DNA of 64,000 nt from Paenibacillus larvae subsp. larvae (GCF_002003265.1 NZ_CP019687.1:1364001-1428000); one strand, 5' to 3'; positions 38,772 to 47,727 are shown, counted from the stretch's first letter. Numbers and translations: made by a program. The notes: generated by a model from the sequence alone, not told the origin.

Positions 38772-39121
38772 TTCACGTTTTTTACTAGGTCGTCAATATT
38801 GTTGTGCTCGTATACATGGACGATGTAGTCTACGATCTCATCAATCCCGGCTTCATTTTCGAGCTCTTCCACGTCAATTCCGCTTAGGATTGAGACGGTG
38901 AGTAGCAGATCGTCAAGCGCCACCTCAGATGCCTGTAGCGCATAGACGGCGAAATCATCGGGCGGTGCAAATGCTACGTTTGCAATCAGTTGCGGTAATA
39001 CTTGGATACTCTCGACCAATGGCCGCCACTTTGCCGGTGTAATCTTTGCGATTTTTACCTGATGCTTGCCGAGCTTGACAACGTCAGTCCGCCGCATCGC
39101 TTTTTTAATCAATTCGCGCAT
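38744..39121 (-). CDS. Tail assembly chaperone (gpG-like)
   Basis: 125 aa: RTDVVKLGKHQVKIAKITPA, FAPPDDFAVYALQASEVALD, ending DLVKNVKCLLPMPIE. Sits between the tail-tube region and the tape measure, as lambda G does. The slippery heptamer lies 11 codons before its stop. Most ribosomes should finish here; a minority shift to the GT product. Confidence 0.82.
   Translation of the reverse strand: MRELIKKAMRRTDVVKLGKHQVKIAKITPAKWRPLVESIQVLPQLIANVAFAPPDDFAVYALQASEVALDDLLLTVSILSGIDVEELENEAGIDEIVDYIVHVYEHNNIDDLVKNVKCLLPMPIE
38777..38783 (-). other. Programmed -1 ribosomal frameshift site (A AAA AAC)
   Basis: Reading the upstream gene, codons GTA AAA AAC contain the heptamer in the right phase (X XXY YYZ). 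Slipping back one base gives AAA CGT GAA ATG CCT and joins the downstream frame without a stop. I did not establish a stimulatory pseudoknot. Confidence 0.8.
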
Positions 39122-39123
39122 GT

Positions 39124-39381
39124 CTACCTCCGTTCATATTTGAGGTGGTACGTAAGGATTTTATCTAATATTTCGCTTTCCTTTTCGGCATCAGATTTCC
39201 ATTCGTTAAGGATTTCGGAGATTTGATTTTTCAAATGAAATAGCGGGTCTCTTTCCATCTTTCTTTTTGGTATTACGTGGCGTGCTTCAGTAACCCAACT
39301 CCTAAACTCACTGTGCAAGTCCATTTCAATTAATTCAGGTAAGGTTGGTAAAAACGGTTCAAGTTCCCTCTCGTGTTCCAT
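39124..39381 (-). CDS. Small phage protein in the tail module (85 aa)
   Basis: MEHERELEPFLPTLPELIEM then a charged helical body to the C-terminus (ESEILDKILTYHLKYERR). It lies 2 bp before the gpG gene and after the tube gene. ATG preceded by AGGAGGAGC. No family recognised; position suggests a tail-assembly role. Confidence 0.65.
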   Translation of the reverse strand: MEHERELEPFLPTLPELIEMDLHSEFRSWVTEARHVIPKRKMERDPLFHLKNQISEILNEWKSDAEKESEILDKILTYHLKYERR

Positions 39382-39419
39382 TTAATATGCTCCTCCTAAC
39401 CTCTCATCTTTTTATGAAA

Positions 39420-39439
39420 GGGAGAGCAAGCGCCCTCCC
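39420..39439 (-). terminator. Weak hairpin after the tail tube gene
   Basis: GGGAG (39,420-39,424) pairs with CTCCC (39,435-39,439), then TTTC leftward. It could attenuate transcription between the abundant tube protein and downstream tail genes. Confidence 0.4.
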
Positions 39440-39447
39440 GTTTTGTT

Positions 39448-40017
39448 TTACTTTCCTGATACTGCTTTGCCTGCCGCTGCTGGGGTTGCCGTTTCGTCCC
39501 CCATGACGTAGAGTTTACCGCCTTTGGAGAGGTATGCGAGACCCTCGAACTCAATCTTTACTATTCGCTCTTTGTCGCTATCGTAAGTGTATTCTGGGTC
39601 TGCGGTTGGTACCGCTCGAAAAATCGTAATCCAGTCGTTAGCCGTAGCGTTTGGATCAATCGGCTTAATCACTAGTGGTTTAGCTATGGATGAGAGGCTA
39701 AACCCTGTGGATACCGTTACCTCTATCTTTTTCTTGGCGTTTGGACCCTCCCCTGAAGAGACATAGGTTGCGTTTGGCATTACTTTAGCTAGTCTGTCTA
39801 GGTCGTATAGGGCGAAGGGTACTGTTACCTTTGCAGTCCGGCTCTCGATAATCTTGTCCGTCGGTGTTTTCCCGTACTGGTCAACGGTGACATCCTTAGT
39901 TTCCGTATTAGCCGTGAACACGATGCCGCCTTTTGTGATATCAAATATGACTTTGTCATCACCGGTGCCGAACTCTACAATTGCAGGACCGAGCGGGAGT
40001 TTAAACATTTTTTCCAT
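39448..40017 (-). CDS. Major tail (tube) protein
   Basis: 189 aa, beta-rich: MFKLPLGPAIVEFGTGDDKV, a repeated ITKGGIVFTANTETKDVTVD, the middle FRAVPTADPEYTYDSDKERI and a C-terminal AYLSKGGKLYVMGDE. This matches siphovirus tube proteins that stack as hexamers. AGGAGGC 7 nt before the ATG. Flanked by the terminator-like hairpin and the tail-terminator gene. Confidence 0.82.
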   Translation of the reverse strand: MEKMFKLPLGPAIVEFGTGDDKVIFDITKGGIVFTANTETKDVTVDQYGKTPTDKIIESRTAKVTVPFALYDLDRLAKVMPNATYVSSGEGPNAKKKIEVTVSTGFSLSSIAKPLVIKPIDPNATANDWITIFRAVPTADPEYTYDSDKERIVKIEFEGLAYLSKGGKLYVMGDETATPAAAGKAVSGK

Positions 40018-40029
40018 ATATTTGCCTCC

Positions 40030-40404
40030 TTATGGCCGAATGATTAAGTTAAAATTCATCGAGAAGATTGGCCGCTGGACCTCGTCAATCCCGATGAAAA
40101 AAGGAACGGAGCCGACGGGGTAGATCACGACCACCGATTCGGCTCCTATTCGTTGTTCCTTGCGATTTGCTATTGTGTTAAAAATGGCGTAAGCTCTTGC
40201 TTCGGTCTCTTCGAAGTCACGCGCAGCCCCGCGGACAAGGACCTGAAATGCTGGGAAACTTACGCCCGTGTCACGATCTTTCGCACCACCGGCTTGGAGC
40301 GTCACTACCGAACAGGCATCAGGCCCAGTAGTCGGAAACATAAACGGAAAGTAGGTGCCGGGCGCTCTCTGCTCGATCCACGCGATCAGTTCTTGTATCT
40401 TCAC
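40030..40404 (-). CDS. Tail terminator / minor capsid-like protein (124 aa)
   Basis: VKIQELIAWIEQRAPGTYFP and QVLVRGAARDFEETEARAYA match small tail-terminator proteins that cap the tube. The start is GTG at 40,404, 8 nt after GGGGGAGG and overlapping the previous stop by 4 bp (GTGA); the upstream ATG frame extension lacks a site. Confidence 0.68.
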   Translation of the reverse strand: MKIQELIAWIEQRAPGTYFPFMFPTTGPDACSVVTLQAGGAKDRDTGVSFPAFQVLVRGAARDFEETEARAYAIFNTIANRKEQRIGAESVVVIYPVGSVPFFIGIDEVQRPIFSMNFNLIIRP

Positions 40405-40826
40405 CGGCCGATCCTCCCCCGAATAGAGTCCGCAACCCATTTCCAGTATTTCGACTGCTCTCCGTACAAAGGACGCGACAGGTACTTGTTGCCGACGCTG
40501 TATCCGTCTACTCCCGGAGCCGCCTGCGATTGCTCCCCGAGTTTATATGTCATTTCGTGAGTCCAGAGAGCATAGTTAAACCGGCCACGCTTCGAGGTTT
40601 CCACCGCCGAGAACGATACCTCCCCGACGACACTGTCTTTAGATGCTTTCACTTTCGTATCAACCGTTCGTCTGAGCGTTCCCTTGTCGATCGGAGCGAT
40701 GTCGGTACCGATCCGGGCCAGATCATCCACCGAGTCCTGCATCCCGGCCTTTCCAGCTTGCATGACGCTGGTTACGCTCGCTTGCGTCTTCGCGAGGAAA
40801 TCACTGATATCAAAGTCGAGGCTCAT
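40401..40826 (-). CDS. HK97 gp10-like head-tail connector/minor capsid protein
   Basis: 141 aa: DDLARIGTDIAPIDKGTLRR near residue 32 is the gp10 signature (APxDxGxLR), followed by a beta-strand region and YLSRPLYGEQSKYWKWVADS at the C-terminus. Likely joins head and tail. Overlaps both neighbours by 4 bp. Confidence 0.75.
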   Translation of the reverse strand: MSLDFDISDFLAKTQASVTSVMQAGKAGMQDSVDDLARIGTDIAPIDKGTLRRTVDTKVKASKDSVVGEVSFSAVETSKRGRFNYALWTHEMTYKLGEQSQAAPGVDGYSVGNKYLSRPLYGEQSKYWKWVADSIRGRIGR

Positions 40827-41155
40827 AGCAGCACCTCCGTAAGCAGCGCCTTTCCGCCAATGTCCCGCAACACACGGACTTTTTTCGGACGCCCTTCATA
40901 TTTCTTCCCGAGCTCGTTTACGTACTTGAGATGATCATCCGGCCGGATATCTGCGAGTCTATCGAGAAGAAACTTGACGTTAGCGACTTCGGATTTCCCG
41001 GTTACTCTCGCTTGCATGTCGTCAGTGACGAACAGCCCCTCGTCAGCCCGGCATTTGTACTCGGTGGATGCGCCCGGCTTCGGGTTACCCCATTTGTCCA
41101 ACTCGCCGGAACCGCGTTCGACGTGCAGCGTCTGCCGCATCGGAATTAACGGCAT
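40823..41155 (-). CDS. Head-tail joining protein, minor capsid type (110 aa)
   Basis: PLIPMRQTLHVERGSGELDK and PDDHLKYVNELGKKYEGRPK are typical of the small 'minor capsid protein' between connector genes in siphoviruses. Starts where the preceding gene (stop at 41,156) ends. Exact role in the neck unknown. Confidence 0.65.
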   Translation of the reverse strand: MPLIPMRQTLHVERGSGELDKWGNPKPGASTEYKCRADEGLFVTDDMQARVTGKSEVANVKFLLDRLADIRPDDHLKYVNELGKKYEGRPKKVRVLRDIGGKALLTEVLL

Positions 41156-41539
41156 CTATCGCACCCCCATTCCGACACGACGAAGCCGCAGGTCCACATC
41201 GTTCTCGTCGCCGATTAAGTCGAGTACTTTTTGCGTCACCATTTGGTTGACGTCTTTCTCCACCGGGTAAAAGGAAAACGTCGCTACTCCCGTAACTGAA
41301 TAGGATTGGACACCGTTCGATGCGTGCCTGTACGTATCGTTAAACTTGACAGAAAGCACATTTGCAAACTCGTATACCGCATTGTCCGGTATAGTGAGGC
41401 GAGGGTACCGCCTAGAAAGCGTATCTGCCGAGACGGTTATTAATCTTTTTTTCCTCTCCGTATCGCTTTCTAGCCAGTCCTGCACGTCTATACAGTTCGC
41501 TGTGATATACTCGTCAGCAGCGTTTATATTTACGGTCAT
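41156..41539 (-). CDS. Head-tail connector protein (YqbG/gp6-like)
   Basis: 127 aa. N-terminal helices IDVQDWLESDTERKKRLITV, then SRRYPRLTIPDNAVYEFANV; the length and position directly after the capsid fit the adaptor that binds under the portal. ATG follows AAGGAGG. Confidence 0.68.
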   Translation of the reverse strand: MTVNINAADEYITANCIDVQDWLESDTERKKRLITVSADTLSRRYPRLTIPDNAVYEFANVLSVKFNDTYRHASNGVQSYSVTGVATFSFYPVEKDVNQMVTQKVLDLIGDENDVDLRLRRVGMGVR

Positions 41540-41553
41540 TACGACCTACCTCC

Positions 41554-42489
41554 TTATTTGGAGGCTTTTGCAGCGGGTTTAGGCGCCCCCGAACCTCCAT
41601 CTTTTTTGATTACGCCAGACAACCGGGCAGCGGCGCGTGGGTGGAATACAGCCATCGCAGAATACCATTCGATACGAGTCCGGTAGCAGGGTTTCTCATT
41701 AAGTTCACCGAGGTCACGGACGTTGATCGTACCGTTTTGCAGTCCGGACACATACTGTTCAGGTCCAAATCTCACGGCATAAAGTGATGTGGCATTGCCT
41801 GTCTCGTCAAAACCGATAATCTCATTTCCTTGAGCGTCGGTTTCGATAAATCTAATTGGAATGCCGCCGTAGGATATAACTGGGCGACCATACTTATCGT
41901 ACTCACTTTCCGTGTATCCGTGGTGATCTTGGATTACACGCTTAATTTCGCGTCTCATCGTTTTATTGCTGTAGATAACGTCGGGTTGACCCTCTACAGC
42001 ATCGATTAATTCGTCTAGCATCGTAATTGTAAGCTCTCCTGATTTACCATCAATGACCTGTTTGCCGGTCAAACGTTTTTGTAGACCGTCAAAGCTTTTC
42101 GGGTCTTGTGCAACATCGCCCTTGAAAAACGTTTTGGTCCAAGTTAGTGCTAGTGCTTTCGTTTTCATTTGCGTTTGGATTGCGCGCTGGTCGTTGACAT
42201 TACCGCGAGTTTGGACGATAAAACGGTCGACGTCCACATCACCACCGGCAATTACGAGTCCCTCGGATAATTGGTTAACTACACCAGTGGACTCTTGGTA
42301 TCCCTCATTCACTCCACGGAAACCAACTCCGGGCAACACTGCCTCTTGGTTATAGCGGTAAGAGTTTCCAACGATGTCCATAAACGGCAGCATCTCTAAC
42401 ACTGCGGAGCTTCGGGCAAATGTTTCAATTACACCTTTCTGTAGCGTATCTGTTGATAATTTAGCTGCTTCTGGGAGAGTTAATGCCAT
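41554..42489 (-). CDS. Major capsid protein (HK97 fold)
   Basis: 311 aa: ALTLPEAAKLSTDTLQKGVI, MLPFMDIVGNSYRYNQEAVL, VDRFIVQTRGNVNDQRAIQT and YRTRIEWYSAMAVFHPRAAA. The last is the typical 'A/P-domain to C-terminus' ending of HK97-fold proteins. A K/A/P-rich tail closes it. It lies just after the scaffold gene. A terminator-like hairpin between them may modulate the ratio. Confidence 0.88.
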   Translation of the reverse strand: MALTLPEAAKLSTDTLQKGVIETFARSSAVLEMLPFMDIVGNSYRYNQEAVLPGVGFRGVNEGYQESTGVVNQLSEGLVIAGGDVDVDRFIVQTRGNVNDQRAIQTQMKTKALALTWTKTFFKGDVAQDPKSFDGLQKRLTGKQVIDGKSGELTITMLDELIDAVEGQPDVIYSNKTMRREIKRVIQDHHGYTESEYDKYGRPVISYGGIPIRFIETDAQGNEIIGFDETGNATSLYAVRFGPEQYVSGLQNGTINVRDLGELNEKPCYRTRIEWYSAMAVFHPRAAARLSGVIKKDGGSGAPKPAAKASK

Positions 42490-42517
42490 GTGAAATTCCT
42501 CCTTGTTTTTGGGAAAA

Positions 42518-42543
42518 TAAAAAGACGCTCTGGTTAAGCGTCT
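42518..42543 (-). terminator. Hairpin with T-tract between scaffold and capsid
   Basis: AGACGC (42,523-42,528) pairs with GCGTCT (42,538-42,543), followed leftward by TTTTTATTTT. It stands 28 bp before the capsid start, inside the late operon, so it is probably a leaky attenuator, or a capsid-specific promoter lies nearby. Confidence 0.65.
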
Positions 42544-42544
42544 G

Positions 42545-43198
42545 TTAAGCCTTTGTTCCGTAGCCCATTTTGAGCAGTTGGAACGGGTTCATATCTTTTG
42601 TATCCACCTGTGCCGAGTCTCCGCTTGGATTCGTGCCGCCGCCAATCGGTTGCTGTGGTTTGTTCGCAAGAAACGGATTAGCCTTCAGCAAGCCGTCGAC
42701 CACTTCGTCCATACCGGTTACTTTTCCGTCTTCCACCTTGACGGTAGACAGATCGACTAGTTTTAGCGCAGCGTCGACGTATGCTACTTTGCCGGTTGCG
42801 GCCTTAATAAACTCGTTGGTGATGCGTTCTTTCTCGATTTCGCCACGCACCTTCTCTAACTCTGACGCCAGTGCTTGTTTTTCTTCTTCGTGCTTCTTAG
42901 CCGCCTCGGCCAATCGTTCTTGCTCGGATAGATCGGCTAGACGTTTTTCCTCGGCAAGTCTTTCGTATTCAGTGAGTTTCGTTTTAATATCGTCGTAATC
43001 GCTGTATTTTTCAGCCTTTTTTCGCTCCCGTGCCAGCCGATCAGCTACGATTTTGTCTAGCTCTTCTTGCGTAAATGTTTTTGTCGTCTCCTCTCCCTTC
43101 GTTTGCTCTCCGCCACCTTCGCCACCTTCGCCACCTTCGCCGCCTTCGCCTTCTGCGAATAGTTGCAGGTTTAAAGGCAGTCTATACGTTTTCTCCAT
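42545..43198 (-). CDS. Phage scaffolding protein (DUF4355-like)
   Basis: 217 aa. N-terminal LPLNLQLFAEGEGGEGG, a Gly/Glu repeat, then a long coiled coil (about 40-130; FTQEELDKIVADRLARERKK). The C-terminal part ends DMNPFQLLKMGYGTKA, probably the capsid-binding hook. Acts inside the procapsid. Starts with AGGTAAACA context after the minor capsid gene. Confidence 0.82.
   Translation of the reverse strand: MEKTYRLPLNLQLFAEGEGGEGGEGGEGGGEQTKGEETTKTFTQEELDKIVADRLARERKKAEKYSDYDDIKTKLTEYERLAEEKRLADLSEQERLAEAAKKHEEEKQALASELEKVRGEIEKERITNEFIKAATGKVAYVDAALKLVDLSTVKVEDGKVTGMDEVVDGLLKANPFLANKPQQPIGGGTNPSGDSAQVDTKDMNPFQLLKMGYGTKA
43112..43147 (-). repeat. 9-bp minisatellite in the scaffold gene
   Basis: Four tandem copies of GCCACCTTC (last one GCCGCCTTC) encode the EGG tripeptide repeat. 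In-frame copy-number change would alter linker length only. Confidence 0.8.
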
Positions 43199-43285
43199 TG
43201 TTTACCTCCCGCGTTTTAGCACCGCGTAGTGCGTAGTTTCCGGAAGTTTAAAGCCGTTCCGTAAGGCATACGAAAAGACGAGCGT

Positions 43286-44149
43286 TTATGACTCGTCGGG
43301 ATCATCTTCTCCGTCTTCGTACCGCCTAGCGCTTCGGATAGGCGTAAAAGTGTGCTTGCAATGCGGATGAAATATCTCTTTGGTTGCCCGAAGCTGATCA
43401 TACGTCGGATAGGGACCGGGTGCCTCAGCCGTGAGCTTAATGATTTTTCCTTCCCAATTGCTACATGAGTCAGTTGCGCCGTGCCGGGATATGATTGCAT
43501 ACTGCACATCTCGCTCCAGTGCGGATATCGTCGTCGCTTCCCGGTACGTATTCATCATCTTGGTGCGCGTTAGCATCTCGACATAGGTATCGGGCCGCCA
43601 TCTGCGCCCGGCTGCGTCGATGATACCGGAATCCAACGATTTCCCAAGCTCCTGCCGCATCCTGTCGAGTGCATCCCGGGATATCGTACGCCGGCCGTTG
43701 ATTCCTGCGGCCATGTTCTCGCGGACTGAATCCGCATAGGCCTTTTTGATAGCCGATCTGACTTTTCTCTCAACGTTCTGGGTCACGGCCAAAACGTCTG
43801 CCTGCGTGTCAGCTATGGCTGCTGCGACCATGTTTTCGCTGATTTTGCTTAATTTTACGGCCTTGATCGCTTCCTCGACCGTCTCTACGATTTCAAGGGC
43901 AATAAGCGTTTTTATAACACCGTCAGCGGCCGCCTTCGGGATATTCTCCTCTATCCAACTGTCCGATTCGTCTACTAAATCAGCTAGAATACGCTCAATT
44001 TTTCGTATCGTCGTGAGTACGATAGCCCGCCGCATGCCGACGAGTTCCATTCCGTTCAGCTCATTTCGGACTTTCTGGAGCGCCCGTTTGTATGCGTTGA
44101 CTAGTTCGTCGACGTCGTAATCGTAACTTGGTTCTGGTATGTGGCTCAT
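43286..44149 (-). CDS. Phage minor capsid protein 2 / head morphogenesis protein
   Basis: 287 aa. Mostly helical first 200 residues (DELVNAYKRALQKVRNELNG), then RTKMMNTYREATTISALERD. The C-terminal motif CSNWEGKIIKL ... EIFHPHCKHTFTPI resembles the MuF/SPP1 gp7 group of ejected or portal-linked proteins. Overlaps the portal stop by 4 bp. Confidence 0.8.
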   Translation of the reverse strand: MSHIPEPSYDYDVDELVNAYKRALQKVRNELNGMELVGMRRAIVLTTIRKIERILADLVDESDSWIEENIPKAAADGVIKTLIALEIVETVEEAIKAVKLSKISENMVAAAIADTQADVLAVTQNVERKVRSAIKKAYADSVRENMAAGINGRRTISRDALDRMRQELGKSLDSGIIDAAGRRWRPDTYVEMLTRTKMMNTYREATTISALERDVQYAIISRHGATDSCSNWEGKIIKLTAEAPGPYPTYDQLRATKEIFHPHCKHTFTPIRSARRYEDGEDDPDES

Positions 44150-45657
44150 TCAGTTTCTTCCTCGACATCTTTGGATTCGTTAAAAATACTGGAATCGACA
44201 GGCATTTCCTCCCTTTCCTCACGCCGGATACGCTCAAGCTCCGCCTCCGCCTGCTCCTCGGTCATGTCATCGAGCCTCATCAGTGCTGTTTTCTGCGACA
44301 GGGTCGGTTTTCCACCGGTCCGTATGCTCGTCAGGTTTGCCATTTCGAGTTCATCGTCCGGTAGGCCGTCCTTAAACTGGATTTTCGGTACGGTAGGCTC
44401 GTAGTTAAGCCGTCCCGGTGCCTGCGCATGTTCCAGTAGTTGCGCGATGTATAAGACTTTCGCAAGCCCTTCCGCATAGTACTGGCGCTTACGGTTGATC
44501 TTGGCAAGCAGCGAATTCATCCGAAACTTGACCGCAGCCCCTGACGTATGGCTCGTTCCCGAATTATCCCGGCCAAGCGCAACAGGCGGGAGCTCTGCCG
44601 TTGTGAGTAGGAAATCGAGCAGCGTTTCAAGCTCTTTAAATGCGGCCATGAGCTGCCCGTCCCATGTGATGTATTTAGGGGTAAAGGTTTCGTCTTTATC
44701 TACCTCAAAAATTTTATCTCGCCCGGCGCGAAATATTGGCTGGCCGTCGTCATCTTCTTCTAGTGAGCCGGTTGGTATTGCCATCGCCGGGTCCGCGTGC
44801 TTGTCGAGGATATTTGCGATTTGAGACAGCCGATTATCGATCTCGTCAAATATAGCTTTATGCTCCGAGAGATCGTCAATTCCTTCCCAAGATTCGTCAG
44901 TCCCATAGTTTGGGACGTGAACAACAAGTGGAAACGGCACTCCCGTTGTTACTTCTCGCTTTTCGCCTTCTTTTGGCGGTATCTCGGCATATATGCGCCA
45001 CTGCTTGACTTTGTTATCCACGTTATACGTGATAGGCTCCATACGGAGTTTGCGGTATTTAATCAGTCCCGGGTAGTGACTCTCGACGAATAATTGCCAG
45101 TCGTCCTTTCCATCACGCTCGAACAAGACGGGATAAGCAATATGGTACGCAAAGATTAGATTTTCATTGGTCGGTAGCGGCTCCGGGAATACATATTCGG
45201 CTTTTTGTTGCTCGATGATAACCCGATACGGATCGATGGATTCGTCTAAAAATCCGTCATAATGCTGGCTGTAACGGACTTTGTAAAATGCGTCACCTCG
45301 GTATGCATTGCCTAAAGCACTCTCGTAGTTGATAATGTGCAATCGGTTCTCTTGTACCAGCCGTTCAATCGTCTCCTGCTCTGGCGAGTGGTCCTTTCCG
45401 TTGCCGGCCGAAAATGTCGGCGTTTCTCCAAACAGAAAATCCGCTGACTTTTTGCAGATGAGCCCAGGAAAGTTTGCGGTAATATATACGGTATCCCTCT
45501 GGGACTGAGTCAGCCGCTGATGCACGCGCTCGAATACATCGTAGTGAGCGCCTTTAAACAGTTTCTGGTTCTCTTTGTATCGTTCGATCCGTTTCTTATG
45601 CCTCTTTTGTTCCGTCGGGAAGTACTCGCCAACGGCGAATATATCTTTCAGTCTCAC
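44146..45657 (-). CDS. Portal protein (SPP1 gp6-like)
   Basis: 503 aa, usual length for this family. Blocks: RYKENQKLFKGAHYDVFERV, FPGLICKKSADFLFGETPTF, LSEHKAIFDEIDNRLSQIAN, LARGRDNSGTSHTSGAAVKF-like wing/crown region near residue 370. Forms the dodecameric ring for DNA entry. A D/E-rich tail ends it. Starts 8 bp past the terminase stop. Confidence 0.88.
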   Translation of the reverse strand: MRLKDIFAVGEYFPTEQKRHKKRIERYKENQKLFKGAHYDVFERVHQRLTQSQRDTVYITANFPGLICKKSADFLFGETPTFSAGNGKDHSPEQETIERLVQENRLHIINYESALGNAYRGDAFYKVRYSQHYDGFLDESIDPYRVIIEQQKAEYVFPEPLPTNENLIFAYHIAYPVLFERDGKDDWQLFVESHYPGLIKYRKLRMEPITYNVDNKVKQWRIYAEIPPKEGEKREVTTGVPFPLVVHVPNYGTDESWEGIDDLSEHKAIFDEIDNRLSQIANILDKHADPAMAIPTGSLEEDDDGQPIFRAGRDKIFEVDKDETFTPKYITWDGQLMAAFKELETLLDFLLTTAELPPVALGRDNSGTSHTSGAAVKFRMNSLLAKINRKRQYYAEGLAKVLYIAQLLEHAQAPGRLNYEPTVPKIQFKDGLPDDELEMANLTSIRTGGKPTLSQKTALMRLDDMTEEQAEAELERIRREEREEMPVDSSIFNESKDVEEETE

Positions 45658-45665
45658 TCACCTCC

Positions 45666-47432
45666 TTATAGTCCCGGTGGTTTTTTATAATAGGACTTCT
45701 TACGCCGCCTCTTTCCACCTGCAATATCGACAGCTCCGGCCAGTGCGTCCGGCAGGTCATCGTGTGTACCTCCCGGAAACTGTTCCATCTGTTCGAGCAG
45801 CAATCGGTGGGACCGGTTGAAACGTAAAAAACCACTCTCAATGAGCGGCTCCAGTGATTCGATGCGTTCTTCTTTTTTCGTTTTGGACGAGAAAGATTTT
45901 ATTCTTGTCCGGTATATCTTGAGCCGCGATAACTCCTCTTGAATCTGTCGATACATGTCGAATTGAGCCCCGACAGTCTCGACGACAAAGACCCGATGCT
46001 CATATTCGATGATCTTCTCTACCGCCACCTTGAGCGCAACGTGCGCCTGACACTTCTGGGCCCACGCATCAAGGACGTAGAGGACACCGGTCCGCCGGCA
46101 TCGGCCAATCGTAACAATTGCATTGTAGTCGCTGCGCCTGTTTTTGCCTTGCGCAATGTCCCAAAATGCGTATAGGTCCATCGGGATCGTGCGGCCGTAC
46201 TGATCGTAGATGTCGGATTCGTCGTAATAACGAAATTTCTCCGGCACGAATATCGCGCTTTCTTCGTCGATCGGGTTGTTTTGGTACTCCGTGTTAAAGG
46301 CGCGCGATCCGTTATCCCACTACCAACGCATCAATTTCCACAGCGGCTGAACTTCCGGCCATAGTACGACGGCTCCCTCGTCCATTTCGGATTTGTGTTC
46401 GAGGTAAAAAGCTTCCGCCGCCTCTGCTCGCTCGTCTTCCGGCCTTTCGGGGTCAAGATAAATCGACCGGCATTTCTCCCACAGGTCAGTTTGATTAGGT
46501 TCCTCAATAAGCGCCTTGTACCGCTTTGTCTTAAAGTCAGTACGCTTCATAACCTTGATTAAGAGAGCGTCCACGTGCACGACGGTACCCATATAGATAA
46601 TCGCTGTCTTCTTGCCGGCAGGGTCTCCGAGAGGCACGACAACCTTCGTAAACCAGTCAAACAGTTCTTGCCGTAATTGCTCTGTGTTCGTATTCCGTTT
46701 ATCTTCGAGATCGTCACAGATAACCAAGTCTGGGCGCACTCCGTTCCAGTTTCGTCCACGAAGAGCTTGCCCCGTTGAGGCCGCCTCAACCTTGCATATT
46801 TGATGCTGTCTATCATCCTCCATCGGCTCCCACGCAACAAACTCGGACGTATTATCCCTCGGGTTCATCTGCTGTTTAGGGTGGAGCAACGGACCAAAGT
46901 CCTTCCGTAGCTTCTCGTTATGCTTTAGCTGGTTCGCGATCCATTCTAGGTTCGCGCTGGAAACTGTCGGGGTCTCCGAGATGACGATGATATACTTTCG
47001 TAGCCGGTAGACGATCTCATGCAAAGGGTTCGCCTTTGATAGATACGTTGATTTAGCATGGGATCGCGGCGCGGCTACCGCTACCTTGCCGTTCCTCTTG
47101 ACATACGAGATACGATTCATTTCATCGCAGATTTCTTTGTGAAATTGCGGAGCATCCGCTACATCTTCCAGCTCAAAGCTATCCCAGTTGCCCGGATTGC
47201 CCGGGTTTCTCGTTTCCGAAAAGTATTCCCACGCAAAATAGAGTAGATTACGCTCGCCCCGGTGGATACGCTCCAACCGCTCAAGCTCCGTTAGATACTC
47301 GTCAAGTTCAGCGAGCTCACTTTCAGTAAGCCGATTCTGATTCGCGGCCATAGCGTCGATCAGCTCGGTGTACTTGCGTATGAGTTCCTCGCGTTTCTCT
47401 CGTTTTAGCCACTCGGTGCCGGTCCACGTCAC
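45666..47432 (-). pseudogene. Terminase large subunit with in-frame amber stop between ATPase and nuclease
   Basis: ATPase part: Walker A VAAPRSHAKST (about residue 125), Walker B DLVICDDLED, motif III IYMGTVVH. It stops at TAG 46,320-46,322 after WKLMRW. The same frame continues WDNGSRAFNTEYQNNPIDEE, then the RNase H-like nuclease: DLYAFWDIAQG (first Asp), VFVVETVG, GTHDDLPDALAGA (last Asp). The start is GTG at 47,432, 7 nt after GGAGG, just downstream of structured element A. A CAG-to-TAG change would explain the break. DNA packaging needs both domains. Confidence 0.85.
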
Positions 47433-47456
47433 GGCATCGCCTCCAATCATTGATTT

Positions 47457-47557
47457 TTAACGGAAAAATCACGGGAAATTACCGTGTTTCACGCTCAGGT
47501 CGACCGTTTGGTCTTCCGCAAGGGAAAACGGCTAATTTCCCGTTGATTTATCGTAAC
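47457..47557 (-). ncRNA. Structured leader element A, upstream of terminase large subunit
   Basis: ACGGGAAATTA (47,471-47,481) and TAATTTCCCGT (47,533-47,543) form an 11-bp perfect inverted repeat around exactly 51 nt, with AAATC/GATTT extending it. An inner helix (CCGT/ACGG) follows. It aligns gap-free with element B (about 69 of 101 positions). It ends about 15 nt before the GGAGG of the terminase gene. Whether it acts as RNA or DNA is unproven. Confidence 0.6.
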
Positions 47558-47727
47558 CACCGCAGCCCCCGTATTGCCGACAAAATAGTCAAGGCATAGA
47601 CGATGATTAATAATGCGGTGTCTCCCGGCGATAAGCCCGCTAAACGGATAGCGAAAATAAGTACCGCCGCAAACGCAATTATAAAAATGCCGATGAGCAC
47701 CGATGCAGCTACATGTAATTTATTCAT
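47548..47727 (-). CDS. Small phage membrane protein (59 aa)
   Basis: MNKLHVAASVLIGIFIIAFA, then SPGDTALLIIVYALTILSAI and a basic end RGLRWLR: two membrane helices. Its ATG lies within the stop codon region of the 83-aa gene (8-bp overlap), and its last codons run into element A. No family recognised. Confidence 0.6.
   Translation of the reverse strand: MNKLHVAASVLIGIFIIAFAAVLIFAIRLAGLSPGDTALLIIVYALTILSAIRGLRWLR

Noticed and set aside
43112-43147. CRISPR-like or regulatory repeat
   Set aside because: It is an in-frame 9-bp repeat coding for EGG in the scaffold protein. No CRISPR array or cas gene was seen anywhere in the window.
31691-47432. Amber (TAG) recoding to Gln in late genes
   Set aside because: Two late genes have in-frame TAG, but the small terminase, Dit and DnaQ-like genes of the same prophage end in TAG, the tape measure has a TAA lesion, and frameshifts are common. 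Decay explains all of it.
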